NCBI RefSeq assembly: GCF_038397735.1
Contig: NZ_CP151635.1
Location: 1,612,001 to 1,676,000, forward strand
Reading direction: 5' to 3'
Source of the DNA: Microbacterium sp. LWH13-1.2
Lineage (GTDB): Bacteria > Actinomycetota > Actinomycetes > Actinomycetales > Microbacteriaceae
DNA length: 64,000 nucleotides
Position 1 is the first letter of the stretch; each line of letters opens with the position of its first letter. Below are positions 45,654 to 57,446 of this stretch, piece after piece. The position numbers were made by a program, and so were the translations under genes. The notes beneath the pieces are model-generated. The model was not told where the DNA came from, ran no database searches, and saw only the letters and a list, made by a program, of their open reading frames with translations.

Positions 45654-47047
45654 CAGCCGGCCCCTTCGACGACCGCCTGCCGCGGCGTGTGCTGACGAGC
45701 ACCCGGTCGCGCATGACGCGGCGTCCAGATGCCCACCTCCGCGGGGTCGATCTCGCCGACGAGCCTGTTATGCCAGTCGATCGCGCTTTGATCGGTGAGG
45801 CTCGCGATCTGATCGACGATGACCCGTGCGCGTTCGCCGTCGGTCGTCGCGGCGCGGAAGTCGGCCGAGAACGCGGGCTCGAGCACATCCGCTCCGGCGG
45901 ACCAGAGCGTATCGGTCGACCACAGCGCGTCGGCGAGCCGTGTGAGCACGCGGCGCTGCTCCTTGTAGACACCCTTGCGCGCATCGATCGTGACGATGGC
46001 CTGGCCCATGATGCCCTTGAGCACGGCGATCTCGGCCTCGATGACCCGCGGTACCACGACGTGCGCGTTGTAACGCACGAGCGTAGGACCGGCGTATGCC
46101 TCGCGGGTCGCGGCGACGGCGGCGCGGGCGAATCGACCGATGAAGTCGCTCGTGAGGTTCTTGAGCCGCGCCAGGTCGTGACGCGAGCGGTCGAAGGACT
46201 GCAGCCACATCGGCTGGGAGGCGAGGCGGTACAGCGCATCGGCGAGGTCATCGCGCGTGAAGTCGTAGCCGACCCACTGCTGGATGCGGTCGATAAGAGC
46301 CTCGTGCTGGCGCGGGTCGGAGAGCTGGGCGACGTCGACGTAGCCGTTGACGATCGCATCCTCGAAGTCGTGCACCGAGTACGCGATGTCGTCGGAGAGA
46401 TCCATGATCTCGGCCTCGATGCAGCGCCGACGCCCGGCGATTCCCTCACGCATCCATCGGAAGACCTCTTCGTCTTCGGGATACACGCCGAACTTGAGCC
46501 GACCACCGGGGTCGGGAACGGGGCTGTCGACCGTCCACGGATACTTGCAGGTCGCGTCGAGGCTGGCCCTGGTCAGGTTGAGTCCGACCGAGCGCCCGTC
46601 GTCGTCGATGGCCTTGGCCTCGAGACGGCTGAGGATGCGCAGCGACTGCGCGTTGCCTTCGAAACCGCCGATGGGCTCTGCCCAGTCGTTGAGCGCCCGC
46701 TCGCCGTTGTGCCCGAAGGGCGGGTGCCCGAGGTCGTGACTCAGGCACGCGGTGTCGACAACGTCTGCGGAGACGCCGAGCGCGGTCGCGAGCTCGCGCC
46801 CGACCTGGGCGACCTCGAGCGAGTGGGTGAGGCGGTTCCGAGCGAAGTCGGCCGTGCTGGCGGGACTGAGCACCTGCGTCTTGGCCGCCAGGCGGCGGAG
46901 CGCCGCGGAGTGCAGCACGCGCGCGCGGTCGCGGGCGAAGTCGTCGCGTTCGGATCGATGCGTCTCGGCGAAGAATCGCTCGGCGTCGCGCGGGTCGTAT
47001 CCGTCCGAGCGCCCGCGCGCCGAGTCCATCTGAGGATCAACCGCCAC
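45653..47047 (-). CDS. dgt: dGTP triphosphohydrolase
   Basis: A 464-residue HD-domain enzyme with [16 protein letters not shown], the metal site [13 protein letters not shown], and [12 protein letters not shown]. It splits dGTP to deoxyguanosine and triphosphate and may balance dNTP pools near primase. GTG 47047 overlaps the dusB end by 11 bp. Confidence 0.93.
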   Translation of the reverse strand: MAVDPQMDSARGRSDGYDPRDAERFFAETHRSERDDFARDRARVLHSAALRRLAAKTQVLSPASTADFARNRLTHSLEVAQVGRELATALGVSADVVDTACLSHDLGHPPFGHNGERALNDWAEPIGGFEGNAQSLRILSRLEAKAIDDDGRSVGLNLTRASLDATCKYPWTVDSPVPDPGGRLKFGVYPEDEEVFRWMREGIAGRRRCIEAEIMDLSDDIAYSVHDFEDAIVNGYVDVAQLSDPRQHEALIDRIQQWVGYDFTRDDLADALYRLASQPMWLQSFDRSRHDLARLKNLTSDFIGRFARAAVAATREAYAGPTLVRYNAHVVVPRVIEAEIAVLKGIMGQAIVTIDARKGVYKEQRRVLTRLADALWSTDTLWSAGADVLEPAFSADFRAATTDGERARVIVDQIASLTDQSAIDWHNRLVGEIDPAEVGIWTPRHARPGARQHTPRQAVVEGAG

Positions 47048-48191
47048 TGTTCTCGATCTCCGCCCCTCGCATCATCTCGGATGCCGACGCCGCGAGTTCG
47101 CGCGACTCCAGCCACTTGTCCGGCAGTGCCGGACGCTTCGGACGCCCAGAACGACCGCGCTGGCCTTCGGCGTCCGCGCCGGGGTAGGGCGCTGTGTGGT
47201 CGAGCTGGCCCAGCAGGTCGTCGATCTCGGCAAGGCTGGATGCCGTCGCGAGTCCGGTGCGGATGTCGCCGCCGACCGGATACCCCTTGAAGTACCAGGC
47301 CACGTGCTTGCGGACGTCACGGCATCCGCGATCTTCGTCCTCGAAGAACTCGACGAGCAGCTCGGCGTGACGACGGAAGGCGTCGGCGACGAAACCGAGT
47401 GTCGCGTCGACCGGGTGCGATTCGGCACCGAAGGCCGCAGCGAGCTCGCCGAACAGCCACGGACGACCGAGACATCCGCGTCCGACGACCACTCCGTCGC
47501 AGTCGGTCTGCTGCATCATGCGCACAGCGTCGTCAGCCGACCAGATGTCGCCGTTGCCGAGCACCGGGACGCTAGTGACGGCCTGCTTGAGCTCGCCGAT
47601 CGCGTTCCAGTCGGCGAAGCCGGAGTAGAACTCGCTCGCGGTGCGGGCATGCAGGGCGATCGCAGAGACGCCCGCGTCTTCGGCCGCGCGCCCGGCATCG
47701 AGGAACGTCAGGTGGTCGGGGTCGATGCCCTTGCGCATCTTGATGGTCAGCGGCACGTCACCCGCGGCCTTCACGGCCTGTGTGACGATCTGCGAGAAAA
47801 GGGAGCTCTTCCAGGGCAGCGCCGCTCCCCCGCCCTTGCGCGTGACCTTGGGAACGGGGCACCCGAAGTTCAGGTCGATGTGGTCGGCATGGTCTTCGGC
47901 GACGATGATGCGGACTGCTTCGGAGATGGTGTGCGGATCGACGCCGTAGAGCTGGATCGAGCGCGGCGTCTCGGACTCGTGGTGGCGAATCAGGCGCATC
48001 GTCGTCTCGTTGCGTTCGACGAGTGCGCGAGACGTGATCATCTCGCTCACGTAGAGCCCGGCTCCGTATTCGCGGCAGAGCCGACGGAACGCGGTGTTGG
48101 TGATACCCGCCATGGGTGCGAGGACGACCGGTACGTCGAGAGCGATCGGACCGATGTTGAGGGTGCGAGCGGAAGTGGTGGCGAGAGTCAT
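47037..48191 (-). CDS. dusB: tRNA-dihydrouridine synthase, DusB-like
   Basis: ATG 48191 gives 384 residues. FMN-binding TIM barrel with LAPMAGITNTAFR, the catalytic Cys in DLNFGCPVPKVTRKGGGAAL, HARTASEFYSG and GNGDIWSADDA. It reduces uridines in the tRNA D-loop. First gene of the dusB-dgt-dnaG set; divergent from the peroxidase gene. Confidence 0.93.
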   Translation of the reverse strand: MTLATTSARTLNIGPIALDVPVVLAPMAGITNTAFRRLCREYGAGLYVSEMITSRALVERNETTMRLIRHHESETPRSIQLYGVDPHTISEAVRIIVAEDHADHIDLNFGCPVPKVTRKGGGAALPWKSSLFSQIVTQAVKAAGDVPLTIKMRKGIDPDHLTFLDAGRAAEDAGVSAIALHARTASEFYSGFADWNAIGELKQAVTSVPVLGNGDIWSADDAVRMMQQTDCDGVVVGRGCLGRPWLFGELAAAFGAESHPVDATLGFVADAFRRHAELLVEFFEDEDRGCRDVRKHVAWYFKGYPVGGDIRTGLATASSLAEIDDLLGQLDHTAPYPGADAEGQRGRSGRPKRPALPDKWLESRELAASASEMMRGAEIENSGG

Positions 48192-48250
48192 GTCCCCCCC
48201 ATTCTCCCAGACACAGAGCCCGTCTCGGCGCATCGACCTAAGCTGTGAAT

Positions 48251-48745
48251 ATGACCGATCCCGCAGTCCGTTCCATCCCCTTCACAGACGCCGACGGCAA
48301 CGAGAAGACGCTCGACGATCTGGGTGCCGATGTGGTGCTCGTGGTCAACGTCGCCTCGAAGTGCGGCCTGACCCCGCAGTACGAGCAGCTCGAAGAGCTG
48401 CAGCGCCTCTACAGCGACCGCGGGTTCAGCGTCGTCGGGTTCCCGTGCAACCAGTTCTTCGGCCAGGAGCCAGGCTCCGTCGAGGACATCAAGGAGTTCT
48501 GCTCCACGACCTACGGCGTGACGTTCCCCATCAACGACAAGGTGAAGGTCAACGGCAGGAACGCCACCGATCTCTACAAGACGCTGAAGGAGACGCCGGA
48601 TGCCGGCGGCAAGGCGGGCCGTGTCGAGTGGAACTTCGAGAAGTTCCTCGTTCTGCCCGACGGAGAGGTCGTCCGGTTCCGCCCGAAGCAGAAGCCGAAC
48701 GACCCCGAGATCGTCGGCGCGATCGAAGCCGCGCTGACGCGCTAG
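48251..48745 (+). CDS. Glutathione peroxidase family thiol peroxidase
   Basis: A 164-residue peroxidase with Cys in NVASKCGLTPQY, then FPCNQFFGQEPG and WNFEKFLV, the catalytic tetrad residues. Actinobacteria lack glutathione, so thioredoxin or mycothiol is the likely reductant. ATG 48251 is six bases after TAAGCT (48239-48244). Its last four bases overlap the end of the convergent DsbA-like gene. Confidence 0.92.
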   Translation: MTDPAVRSIPFTDADGNEKTLDDLGADVVLVVNVASKCGLTPQYEQLEELQRLYSDRGFSVVGFPCNQFFGQEPGSVEDIKEFCSTTYGVTFPINDKVKVNGRNATDLYKTLKETPDAGGKAGRVEWNFEKFLVLPDGEVVRFRPKQKPNDPEIVGAIEAALTR

Positions 48746-49452
48746 ACCGCTGCAGCCTCGGACTCGGCCTCGGCGTCGCCGCGCTTGGCCCAGAGGTCCC
48801 GGAGGACGTTCTCGAATGCCGCCGGCGGCTGCGCACCGCTGATGCCGTACTGTCCGTCGATCACGAAGAACGGGACGCCCTGGATGCCGTAGGCCTGGGC
48901 CTGCGCCTGATCCTGGCGGACGTCCGCGAGGTGGCGGGCCGAGACGAGAGCCTCGCGGGTGTCGTCGGGGTTGAGCCCGACCTCGACAGCGAGCTCGACC
49001 AGGTCGTCGATACGGCCGACGTGCTTGCCCTCGGTGAAGTAGGCCGACATGAGACGCTCTTCCATCTCGTGCTGCACGCCTTGAGCCTTTGCGAAGTGCA
49101 GCAGCTCATGGGCTTTGACCGTGTTCGTGTGCTGCAGCAGATCGAAGCGGTACGCGAGTCCCGCTCCCTCGGCGACGCCTGTGACGTGCGAGAGCATCTG
49201 CTCGACCTGCTCGCGCGGCATCCCCTTGTGGCCGGCGAGGAAGTCGATCTCGTCGCCGTCGAAGTCGACGGGGGTGTCGGGCGAGAGCTCGAACGAGTGG
49301 AAGGTGATGTTCACCTGCGGGGCGTCGTCGTCGGAGGCTACGGCTTCGAGTCCCTTCTCGAGGTTGCGCTTGCCGATGTAGCACCACGGGCAGGCGATGT
49401 CGGACCAGATGTCAATCGAGATGGCTTCACTCACACTGACATCCAACCGCAT
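48742..49452 (-). CDS. DsbA-family oxidoreductase, FrnE-like
   Basis: A 236-residue thioredoxin-fold protein with active site CPWC in SIDIWSDIACPWCYIGKRNLE and the cis-Pro region GVPFFVIDGQYGISGAQP. No signal peptide, so it is cytoplasmic like FrnE. ATG 49452 is used; GTG 49437 would fit the family start better and cannot be excluded. Confidence 0.9.
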   Translation of the reverse strand: MRLDVSVSEAISIDIWSDIACPWCYIGKRNLEKGLEAVASDDDAPQVNITFHSFELSPDTPVDFDGDEIDFLAGHKGMPREQVEQMLSHVTGVAEGAGLAYRFDLLQHTNTVKAHELLHFAKAQGVQHEMEERLMSAYFTEGKHVGRIDDLVELAVEVGLNPDDTREALVSARHLADVRQDQAQAQAYGIQGVPFFVIDGQYGISGAQPPAAFENVLRDLWAKRGDAEAESEAAAV

Positions 49453-49487
49453 GCGCCTATGGGCTATTCCGTCGGTAGGATTCTCGG

Positions 49488-50063
49488 ATGCTCTCCGCCG
49501 CCGATCCGCTGCCGTTCAGGCCCGAGAGGGTGCTGATCGCCGGGGTCACAGGATCGGGCAAGACGACGCTCGCTCGACGCGTGGCGGAGATGTGGGATCT
49601 GCGTCACGTCGAGATAGACGGCCTGTTCCACGGCGAGAACTGGACGCCGCGTCCATCGTTCATCGACGACGTGCGCGCCTTCGCCTCAGAGCACCGCTGG
49701 GTCACCGAGTGGCAGTACACGAGCAAGGGCACCGATGCGATCCTCGCTCCGCGTGCGCAGGTCGTGATCTGGCTGGACTATCCCTACCGCCTGGTCCGGC
49801 GACGTCTGCTGCGCCGCACGCTGGCGCGCCGCACGTTCCGAACTCCGCTCTGGAACGGCAACGTCGAGCCAGCACTGTGGGATCGGGAGGGGTGGACCGG
49901 CGAGAACGACATCCTGCGGTGGCAGAAGAACACACGTCACAAGTGGGAGGAACGCATGCCGAGCATCGAGGCGGCACACCCTCACTTGCGCATCGTGAGG
50001 CTCGGCCATCCTCGGGAACTGGAGAGGTGGCTTGCGGGCGCAGATCGGATCGGAAGGCCATGA
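49488..50063 (+). CDS. P-loop nucleotide kinase-like protein, copy 1
   Basis: A 191-residue AAA/FlaR-type P-loop protein: Walker [14 protein letters not shown] (~18-30), [17 protein letters not shown], a Walker B-like VIWLDYP, and Arg-rich LID LVRRRLLRRTL. The layout resembles small-molecule kinases of the adenylate-kinase/topology-modulation group; substrate unknown. TAGGAT (49476-49481) is six bases before the ATG. The next gene is a paralogue overlapping its stop. Confidence 0.8.
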   Translation: MLSAADPLPFRPERVLIAGVTGSGKTTLARRVAEMWDLRHVEIDGLFHGENWTPRPSFIDDVRAFASEHRWVTEWQYTSKGTDAILAPRAQVVIWLDYPYRLVRRRLLRRTLARRTFRTPLWNGNVEPALWDREGWTGENDILRWQKNTRHKWEERMPSIEAAHPHLRIVRLGHPRELERWLAGADRIGRP

Positions 50064-50686
50064 CCGCGCGAATGCTGGCCGCCGCCGATCCGCTGCCGTT
50101 CAGCCCCGAGCGAGTGCTGATCGCCGGCGTCACCGGATCGGGCAAGACGACGCTCGCACGGCGGGTCGCTGATCTCTGGGATCTGCGCCACGTCGAGATC
50201 GACGGCCTGTTCCACGGCGAGAACTGGACACCGCGTCCGTCGTTCCTCGACGACGTCCGCGCCTTTGCTGCCGAGGACCGCTGGGTCACCGAGTGGCAGT
50301 ACACCAGCAAGGGCACCGACGAGATCATGACGCCACGCGCCCAGCTGGCGATCTGGCTCGACTATCCGTGGTCCGTCGTGCGCACGCGTCTGTTGCGGCG
50401 TACTCTCAGCCGCAGCATCCTCCGCACGGAGATGTACAACGGCAACATCGAGAAGCCCATCTGGCAGCTGCTGACCACGCGCGAGCCAGAGCGCAACGTC
50501 CTCTCCTGGCAGACGAAGACCAGATCATCGTGGACGACACAGATGCCTCTGAAACAGGAGAGTTTCCCGCACCTCACGATCGTGCGACTGCGTCGCCCGC
50601 GTGAGACCGAACGGTGGCTGCGCGCTCAGACCGGAGCGTCAGGCGTGTCGATCGCCCCGCCGAAGCGACGGTCGCGCGACAGGTAG
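50060..50686 (+). CDS. P-loop nucleotide kinase-like protein, copy 2
   Basis: A 208-residue tandem paralogue of the preceding gene; 73 of the first 80 aligned residues agree, while the C-terminal half differs much more. ATG overlaps the copy 1 stop (ATGA) with GGAAGG upstream. The last ~60 bases overlap the convergent uppS end and give a basic tail. The duplication with a conserved N-terminus suggests diverged acceptor specificity, or recent conversion of the 5' halves. Confidence 0.8.
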   Translation: MTARMLAAADPLPFSPERVLIAGVTGSGKTTLARRVADLWDLRHVEIDGLFHGENWTPRPSFLDDVRAFAAEDRWVTEWQYTSKGTDEIMTPRAQLAIWLDYPWSVVRTRLLRRTLSRSILRTEMYNGNIEKPIWQLLTTREPERNVLSWQTKTRSSWTTQMPLKQESFPHLTIVRLRRPRETERWLRAQTGASGVSIAPPKRRSRDR

Positions 50687-51429
50687 ATGCCGATCGAGCG
50701 CCACAGCTCCTCGCGCGAGAAGTCGGGCCAGAGCGTGTCGAGGAACACCATCTCGGCGTAGGCCGCCTGCCACAGCAGGAAGTTCGAGGTGCGCTGCTCT
50801 CCTGAGCTGCGCACGAACAGGTCGACGTCGGGCATGTCGGGCACGTACAGGTTGCGGCGGATCATCTTCTCGCTGATCGCGTTCGGCTTGACCTTGCCTG
50901 CCGCGACATCGGCGGCGATCGACCGCATCGCGTCGACGAGCTCGACGCGTCCACCGTAGTTCACGCACATGGTGAGCGTGAGCACATCGTTGTCCTTGGT
51001 CAGCTGCTCCGCGTACTGCAGCTCCTTGATGACACTGCCCCAGAGACGCGGCTTGCGGCCGGCCCAGCGGACCCGGACGCCCCACTCGTTGAGCTGATCG
51101 CGTCGTCGGTGCAGCACGTCGCGGTTGTACCCCATCAGGAACCGGACCTCTTCCGGAGACCGCGCCCAGTTCTCGGTCGAGAACGCGTATACGGAGAGGT
51201 GCTTCACCCCGGCCTGGATCGCGCCGGCGACCACGTCGAGGAGCACCTCCTCCCCCGCCTTGTGACCCTCGACGCGATTGAGACCGCGGCGGTTCGCCCA
51301 GCGCCCGTTGCCGTCCATGACGATAGCGACGTGCTCGGGCACTGCGGGGAAGCTCGGCGGATACACGCCCGTCCAGTCGAGCGGGCGGTACGCCACTGCA
51401 TCCTTGTGGGTGTAGGGCTTCGGGCTCAC
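50626..51429 (-). CDS. uppS: Isoprenyl (undecaprenyl-type) diphosphate synthase
   Basis: GTG 51429 overlaps the recO stop. The 267-residue cis-prenyltransferase has [33 protein letters not shown] and the C-terminal [21 protein letters not shown]. It makes the lipid carrier precursor for wall polymers. Confidence 0.95.
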   Translation of the reverse strand: MSPKPYTHKDAVAYRPLDWTGVYPPSFPAVPEHVAIVMDGNGRWANRRGLNRVEGHKAGEEVLLDVVAGAIQAGVKHLSVYAFSTENWARSPEEVRFLMGYNRDVLHRRRDQLNEWGVRVRWAGRKPRLWGSVIKELQYAEQLTKDNDVLTLTMCVNYGGRVELVDAMRSIAADVAAGKVKPNAISEKMIRRNLYVPDMPDVDLFVRSSGEQRTSNFLLWQAAYAEMVFLDTLWPDFSREELWRSIGIYLSRDRRFGGAIDTPDAPV

Positions 51430-52172
51430 CGTGCTCCTTCTCGGGGGATGTCGGCCACGAGGTGCGCGAGCGAGCGGATGCCGCGCTCCAGGTGCCATTG
51501 GGCGTACGCCGCGACGAGACCTGATGCGGCAGCGTTGTCGGCGTGAGGCGCGGCGTCGATCGTCTCCCAATCGCCGGACATCAGCGAGCGGAGCAGCGAC
51601 AGAGTCTTCTCGGCGACCTTCGGGCTGCCGGCCGGCGCGCAGTTCACGCACACCGCCCCGCCGAGCTGTCCCACGAAGTGGGCGTGGGGGCCGGGTGCGG
51701 CGCACCGGGCGCAGTCGCCCAGCGACGGCGCCCACCCCGAGAGCGCCATCACGCGCAGCAGATAGGAGTCCAGGATGCTGCGGGGAGAGTGCTCACCGCG
51801 GGACAGCGCGCGGAGACCGCCGACCAGCAGCAGGTATTGCTCCGGCGTCGCCTCGGAGTCGCTCAGACGATCGGCGGTCTCGACCATGGCGTTGGCCGAC
51901 GTGAACCGGTCGTAGTGCGCCGCGATGTCGGATCCGTAGGAGCCGAGAGACTCCGCCTGCTGCACGATGTCGAGTGTGCGGCCCTGGTACAGCTGCACGT
52001 CGGCGACCATGAACGGCTCGAGCCGCGAGCCGAACTTCGATGACGTGCGGCGCACCCCCTTCGCGACGGCCCGGATCTTGCCGTGACGCCGCGAGAGCAT
52101 CGTGACGATGCGATCCGCCTCACCCAGCTTGTGGGTGCGCAGGATCACCGCTTCGTCTCGGTAAGTGGGCAC
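51426..52172 (-). CDS. recO: DNA repair protein RecO
   Basis: GTG 52172 gives 248 residues starting [22 protein letters not shown], the family start. An OB fold is followed by a helical part with zinc ligands CARC and CVNC. RecO loads RecA through SSB. The minus strand reads GATAAT (52184-52179), six bases, then GTG. Confidence 0.93.
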   Translation of the reverse strand: MPTYRDEAVILRTHKLGEADRIVTMLSRRHGKIRAVAKGVRRTSSKFGSRLEPFMVADVQLYQGRTLDIVQQAESLGSYGSDIAAHYDRFTSANAMVETADRLSDSEATPEQYLLLVGGLRALSRGEHSPRSILDSYLLRVMALSGWAPSLGDCARCAAPGPHAHFVGQLGGAVCVNCAPAGSPKVAEKTLSLLRSLMSGDWETIDAAPHADNAAASGLVAAYAQWHLERGIRSLAHLVADIPREGAR

Positions 52173-52206
52173 CGTTCGATTATCCTCCGTGCGGGAGAAT
52201 AGGGGC
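52173..52206. promoter_or_regulatory. Back-to-back recO and channel gene promoters
   Basis: Only 34 bp separate the two GTG starts. GATAAT (complement of 52179-52184) and GAGAAT (52195-52200) each lie six bases from their start. The -35 regions therefore extend into the other -10 or gene, so the two promoters should interfere. Confidence 0.55.
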
Positions 52207-52902
52207 GTGACCGAACCGCTCTTCATCATTCCGCTCTGGGCGGACCTGCTCGGCGTCGGCCTCGGCGGCGTGCAGGGCGCCATGTTCGCCTCGGGATTCC
52301 AGGGGCAACGGCGGCTCGACTGGCTCGGCGTCTCGATCATCGGGATCATGATCGGTATGGGCGGCGGTCTGATCCGCGACATCCTGCTCGGTCAGACTCC
52401 GGCGACGCTGCAGAACCAGTGGTATCTGGTCACCGCTGGTGGAGCAGCCCTTCTCGGCATGCTCCTCGCCGGGCTCTTCACCCGACTGAACACGGCGATC
52501 GTCGTGCTCGATGCTGTCGTGATCGGGATGTTCGGCGCCTTCGGGACGAGCAAGGCCCTCGCGTTCGGCATCCCCGAAGTGCCGGCGGTCTTCATCGGCG
52601 TCTGCGCGGCCGTCGGCGGCAGTGTGCTGCGAGACATGCTGATGGGCCTGCCTACCGCCATCATGCACGTCGGCTCGCTCTACGCGGTCGCGGCCGGTGC
52701 TGGCTGCACGTTCATCGTGATCGCCGTCGCGCTGGGCATGCCCATCACACTGGCGGCCGTCATCGGCATCGCGGTCACGAGCGTCATCCGCATCCTCGCC
52801 GTCACCTTCGACGTCTCGCTGCCCGAACAGCGCCGCATCTACCGCCGCAAGGTGGCGGCCGAGACGGGCGTGATCCCGATCATCAAGCCCAGCGCGGAGT
52901 GA
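52207..52902 (+). CDS. TRIC/UPF0126 cation channel-like protein
   Basis: A 231-residue membrane protein with seven hydrophobic segments and two related halves, marked [13 protein letters not shown] and [13 protein letters not shown]. Prokaryotic TRIC channels carry monovalent cations. GTG 52207 is supported by GAGAAT six bases upstream; GTG 52165 is less likely. Confidence 0.88.
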   Translation: MTEPLFIIPLWADLLGVGLGGVQGAMFASGFQGQRRLDWLGVSIIGIMIGMGGGLIRDILLGQTPATLQNQWYLVTAGGAALLGMLLAGLFTRLNTAIVVLDAVVIGMFGAFGTSKALAFGIPEVPAVFIGVCAAVGGSVLRDMLMGLPTAIMHVGSLYAVAAGAGCTFIVIAVALGMPITLAAVIGIAVTSVIRILAVTFDVSLPEQRRIYRRKVAAETGVIPIIKPSAE

Positions 52903-52927
52903 CCGGCCCTCGCCGGACACAAGAGGA

Positions 52928-52960
52928 AACGCCCCCTCGGTCGATGACCGAGGGGGCGTT
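52928..52960. terminator. Bidirectional terminator
   Basis: A 15-bp perfect stem, AACGCCCCCTCGGTC (52928-52942) with GACCGAGGGGGCGTT (52946-52960), three-base loop, between the convergent channel gene and leuA. Confidence 0.85.
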
Positions 52961-52971
52961 CTCGTCGACGA

Positions 52972-54846
<1,875 letters not shown>

Positions 54847-54881
54847 GCGGCCATGGTAGCAGGATTGCGGGAAGCGTCCGA

Positions 54882-55832
54882 CTACGCCGACGGGACCAGT
54901 GCGAGCTTGCCGCCTGGATGCCCGTCGGCGAGGAGTGCGAGCGCTGCCGGCGCGTCCTCGAGGGCGAAGGTCCTCGCCAGCGGGACGACCAGCTCTCCCG
55001 CCTGCGCGAGCGCGACCAGCTGTCCTCGCACGGCATCCCGGAACCGCGCGCTGTCGGGCATCGAGCCGGCGATCACCAGGATGCCGTCGCTCTTCGCCCT
55101 GCTCGCAGCGGCGATCGTCACGATACGACTCCGGTCGATGACGAGTCGGAGGGACACGTCGACGGCTTCGTCGGTGCCCACTGCGTCGAGGGCTGCCGAT
55201 ACGGCTGTCGTGCCCGCGGCGTCCCTGACCCGATCGATGAGGCCCGGCCCGTAGGCGACAGGGATGCCGCCGAATCGTTCGACGACGTCGAACCTGCCGA
55301 TGCTGGCGGTGCCGATCACATGGATGCCTCGACGTGCCGCCTGCTGGAGCACACTCACGCCGACAGCGCCGGATGCGCCGTGCAGCAGGATCGTCTCGCC
55401 AGGAGCTGTGCCTGTCACCGCCAGCATCTCTGCCGCCGTGGTTCCGGCGAGAAGGAGGTTGGCCGCCTCGGGGTGCGTGAGCGTGGTCGGCTTCACGAAC
55501 GCCTTCTCGGCGGGCACGGTCAGCTCGGTCGCGTATCCCCCGTGAACGCGGAAGGCGACGACCTCGTCCCCCTCCTTCGCTTCGCCCGAGCCGATTCGCG
55601 TCTCGGGTCCGATCGCGCTGATCGTGCCCGAGACTTCATAGCCGATCGGCACCGGCAGCTGCGCGCCCGGGCGCGGAGACGCGACATGCTTGGCATCCGC
55701 GGGATTCACTCCTGCCGCGGCCACGCGGATGGTCACCTCAGAGCGGCGGGGCGGGGGCACCTCGTGCTCGACGAAGTCCCACGTCTCAGGACCTCCCCAC
55801 GATGAGGCGATCCACCGCTGCGCGAGTGTCAT
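54882..55832 (-). CDS. Zinc-type alcohol dehydrogenase-like NADP oxidoreductase
   Basis: ATG 55832 follows GGGGTGGGAC and gives 316 residues of the MDR/quinone oxidoreductase family: N-terminal GroES-like domain with AAAGVNPADAKH and PIGYEVSGTI, then ILLHGASGAVGVSVLQQA binding NADPH. No zinc ligands, so a quinone- or enone-reductase activity is likely. Substrate unknown. Confidence 0.85.
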   Translation of the reverse strand: MTLAQRWIASSWGGPETWDFVEHEVPPPRRSEVTIRVAAAGVNPADAKHVASPRPGAQLPVPIGYEVSGTISAIGPETRIGSGEAKEGDEVVAFRVHGGYATELTVPAEKAFVKPTTLTHPEAANLLLAGTTAAEMLAVTGTAPGETILLHGASGAVGVSVLQQAARRGIHVIGTASIGRFDVVERFGGIPVAYGPGLIDRVRDAAGTTAVSAALDAVGTDEAVDVSLRLVIDRSRIVTIAAASRAKSDGILVIAGSMPDSARFRDAVRGQLVALAQAGELVVPLARTFALEDAPAALALLADGHPGGKLALVPSA

Positions 55833-55893
55833 GTCCCACCCCTTCCCTCTCCGAAGGTTCCGACTGCGGCCGCACCGCGCACAGCCGTCCGAC

Positions 55894-56877
55894 TCATCGC
55901 ACGAGATCCTCATCGACGTCCCACATCGTGTACGCCACGATCGCCCCGGCCGCGATCAGATCGTTCTCGATCAGGTTGGTCCGCTCGACGCCGATGATCC
56001 TTCCGGTGTCGAGCGAGAGGAGGACCACGTCGCTCGCAGCGCCGTCCGGAGTGATCACGCGCAGCCCCGCAGCCTGTCGTCCGAGGCGGTCGGTGGTCGT
56101 ACCGAGCGCCGCCACTCCGTCCGAGTCCGCCAGGATCTCCAGCACCTGCGCCTCCTGCGCATTGGTGAGAGTCCACTGTTCGAGCACTGAGGTCGCCGCC
56201 GCCACGACCTCGGAGCCTGTCGGATCGGCGGGCATCCCGAACGCGGTCAAGACGGCCTCCAGGTCGTCGCGGGTGTCACCGAACACGTCGGGAACGGGCG
56301 TCGTGAACTGGCCGGGTTCGATGGGCAGATCGACGACGATCTCACCCGAGCTGCTGATCTCGGCTCCGACGTTCGCCGATGCGTCGGCCGGGTCGTAGGC
56401 GACTCCTCGCACCGAGACCATCCGCCCGGAGAGATCGGGCTCCCAGCGCAGAGTGTTGAGCTGAGGAACCACCTCAGTCGCCCCCGTGTTCCCGTTGATG
56501 TCGAGCCCCCATGTCGCCGAGCGCACGACGCGCTCGGGTGCTGCGGGCCCCTCCGTCGAAGCGAGCGTGGATTGCGCGGTGCTGAGCGCATCTGCGGTGC
56601 TCGCGCCCTCTGAGAAGTCGAGCGGAGCGGGTGATCCCGCCATCGCCGTTCCCTGGGGAACCAGGACAGCGACGGCGACGACCGCGGCTGCGGCTGCCAT
56701 TGCCACAGCGGACACCCAGGCGACGGCGCGCCGGCGCTGAGGCCGGGGTGTCGCTGCCGTGCGGATGATGCGTTCTCGCGTGATCGCTGCCGCGGCGTCG
56801 GGCTTCGCGTCACGAGGCGTCACCGCAGGATCAGCCTGCGTCAGGACACGTTCGAGCAGATCACGGTCAGCCGTCAT
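55894..56877 (-). CDS. CU044_5270-like membrane protein, sigma partner
   Basis: A 327-residue protein with a cytoplasmic N-terminus (~50 residues, basic RPQRRR), one membrane segment (~52-74) and a large exported domain. Its ATG overlaps the sigma factor stop (ATGA). Such pairs occur widely in actinobacteria. An anti-sigma role is inferred; no zinc-binding HxxxCxxC motif is present. Confidence 0.7.
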   Translation of the reverse strand: MTADRDLLERVLTQADPAVTPRDAKPDAAAAITRERIIRTAATPRPQRRRAVAWVSAVAMAAAAAVVAVAVLVPQGTAMAGSPAPLDFSEGASTADALSTAQSTLASTEGPAAPERVVRSATWGLDINGNTGATEVVPQLNTLRWEPDLSGRMVSVRGVAYDPADASANVGAEISSSGEIVVDLPIEPGQFTTPVPDVFGDTRDDLEAVLTAFGMPADPTGSEVVAAATSVLEQWTLTNAQEAQVLEILADSDGVAALGTTTDRLGRQAAGLRVITPDGAASDVVLLSLDTGRIIGVERTNLIENDLIAAGAIVAYTMWDVDEDLVR

Positions 56878-57395
56878 GATGCCTCCGCCCCGTCCAGTCC
56901 CAGCTCTTCTCGCAGCTTCTCCTCGGCCCGCGACAACGTCCTCCGCACTCGGAGACGTGGACTGCGCAGCAGCTCTGCGATCTCCTCCACCGCGAGCCCA
57001 TCCCAGTACTTCAGCATGATGATACGCCGCTCGCGCCGGGTGAGGACGCCGAGAGCTGCCAGAACTCTGGCGCTCATCGTCAGATCAGTCGTCGTCGCGA
57101 TACCCGACAACCCAGCCTGCACCGCGTCGACGACCGTCCGTCGAAGGGCCGACCGTCCTGCTCTACCCCTGATGACCCGATCCGCCGCGCGAATCAACCA
57201 GATCCGGTCTATCGGCTTCGCGGGGACGAGTCGCCCCCACGCCGCGAGAAAGGTCTCGGAGACGATCTCGGTGACCTCGGCGGGGTCCTCGACGACGCCT
57301 TCGACATGGTGTCTGACCGCTGCCCAGTTGGCATCGAACAGCCGGGTGAAGGCGTCGTTCCTGTGGGTCTCGCGGTCGCTGCCGCGGGCGCTCAT
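56874..57395 (-). CDS. ECF-type RNA polymerase sigma factor
   Basis: A 173-residue sigma-70 family protein with region 2 (FTRLFDANWAAVRHHVEGVV, EIVSETFLAAWGRL) and region 4 (LTRRERRIIMLKYWDGLAVEEIAELL). Start ATG 57395 by family length. Region 2.3 is weakly conserved, as in SigE-like or SHLE-type ECF factors. Co-transcribed with the membrane partner. Confidence 0.85.
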   Translation of the reverse strand: MSARGSDRETHRNDAFTRLFDANWAAVRHHVEGVVEDPAEVTEIVSETFLAAWGRLVPAKPIDRIWLIRAADRVIRGRAGRSALRRTVVDAVQAGLSGIATTTDLTMSARVLAALGVLTRRERRIIMLKYWDGLAVEEIAELLRSPRLRVRRTLSRAEEKLREELGLDGAEAS

Positions 57396-57446
57396 CTTCG
57401 TCGTCCGCTGGAGCACCCGATCCGCGTCGCGTCTCGGTGTCGCACG

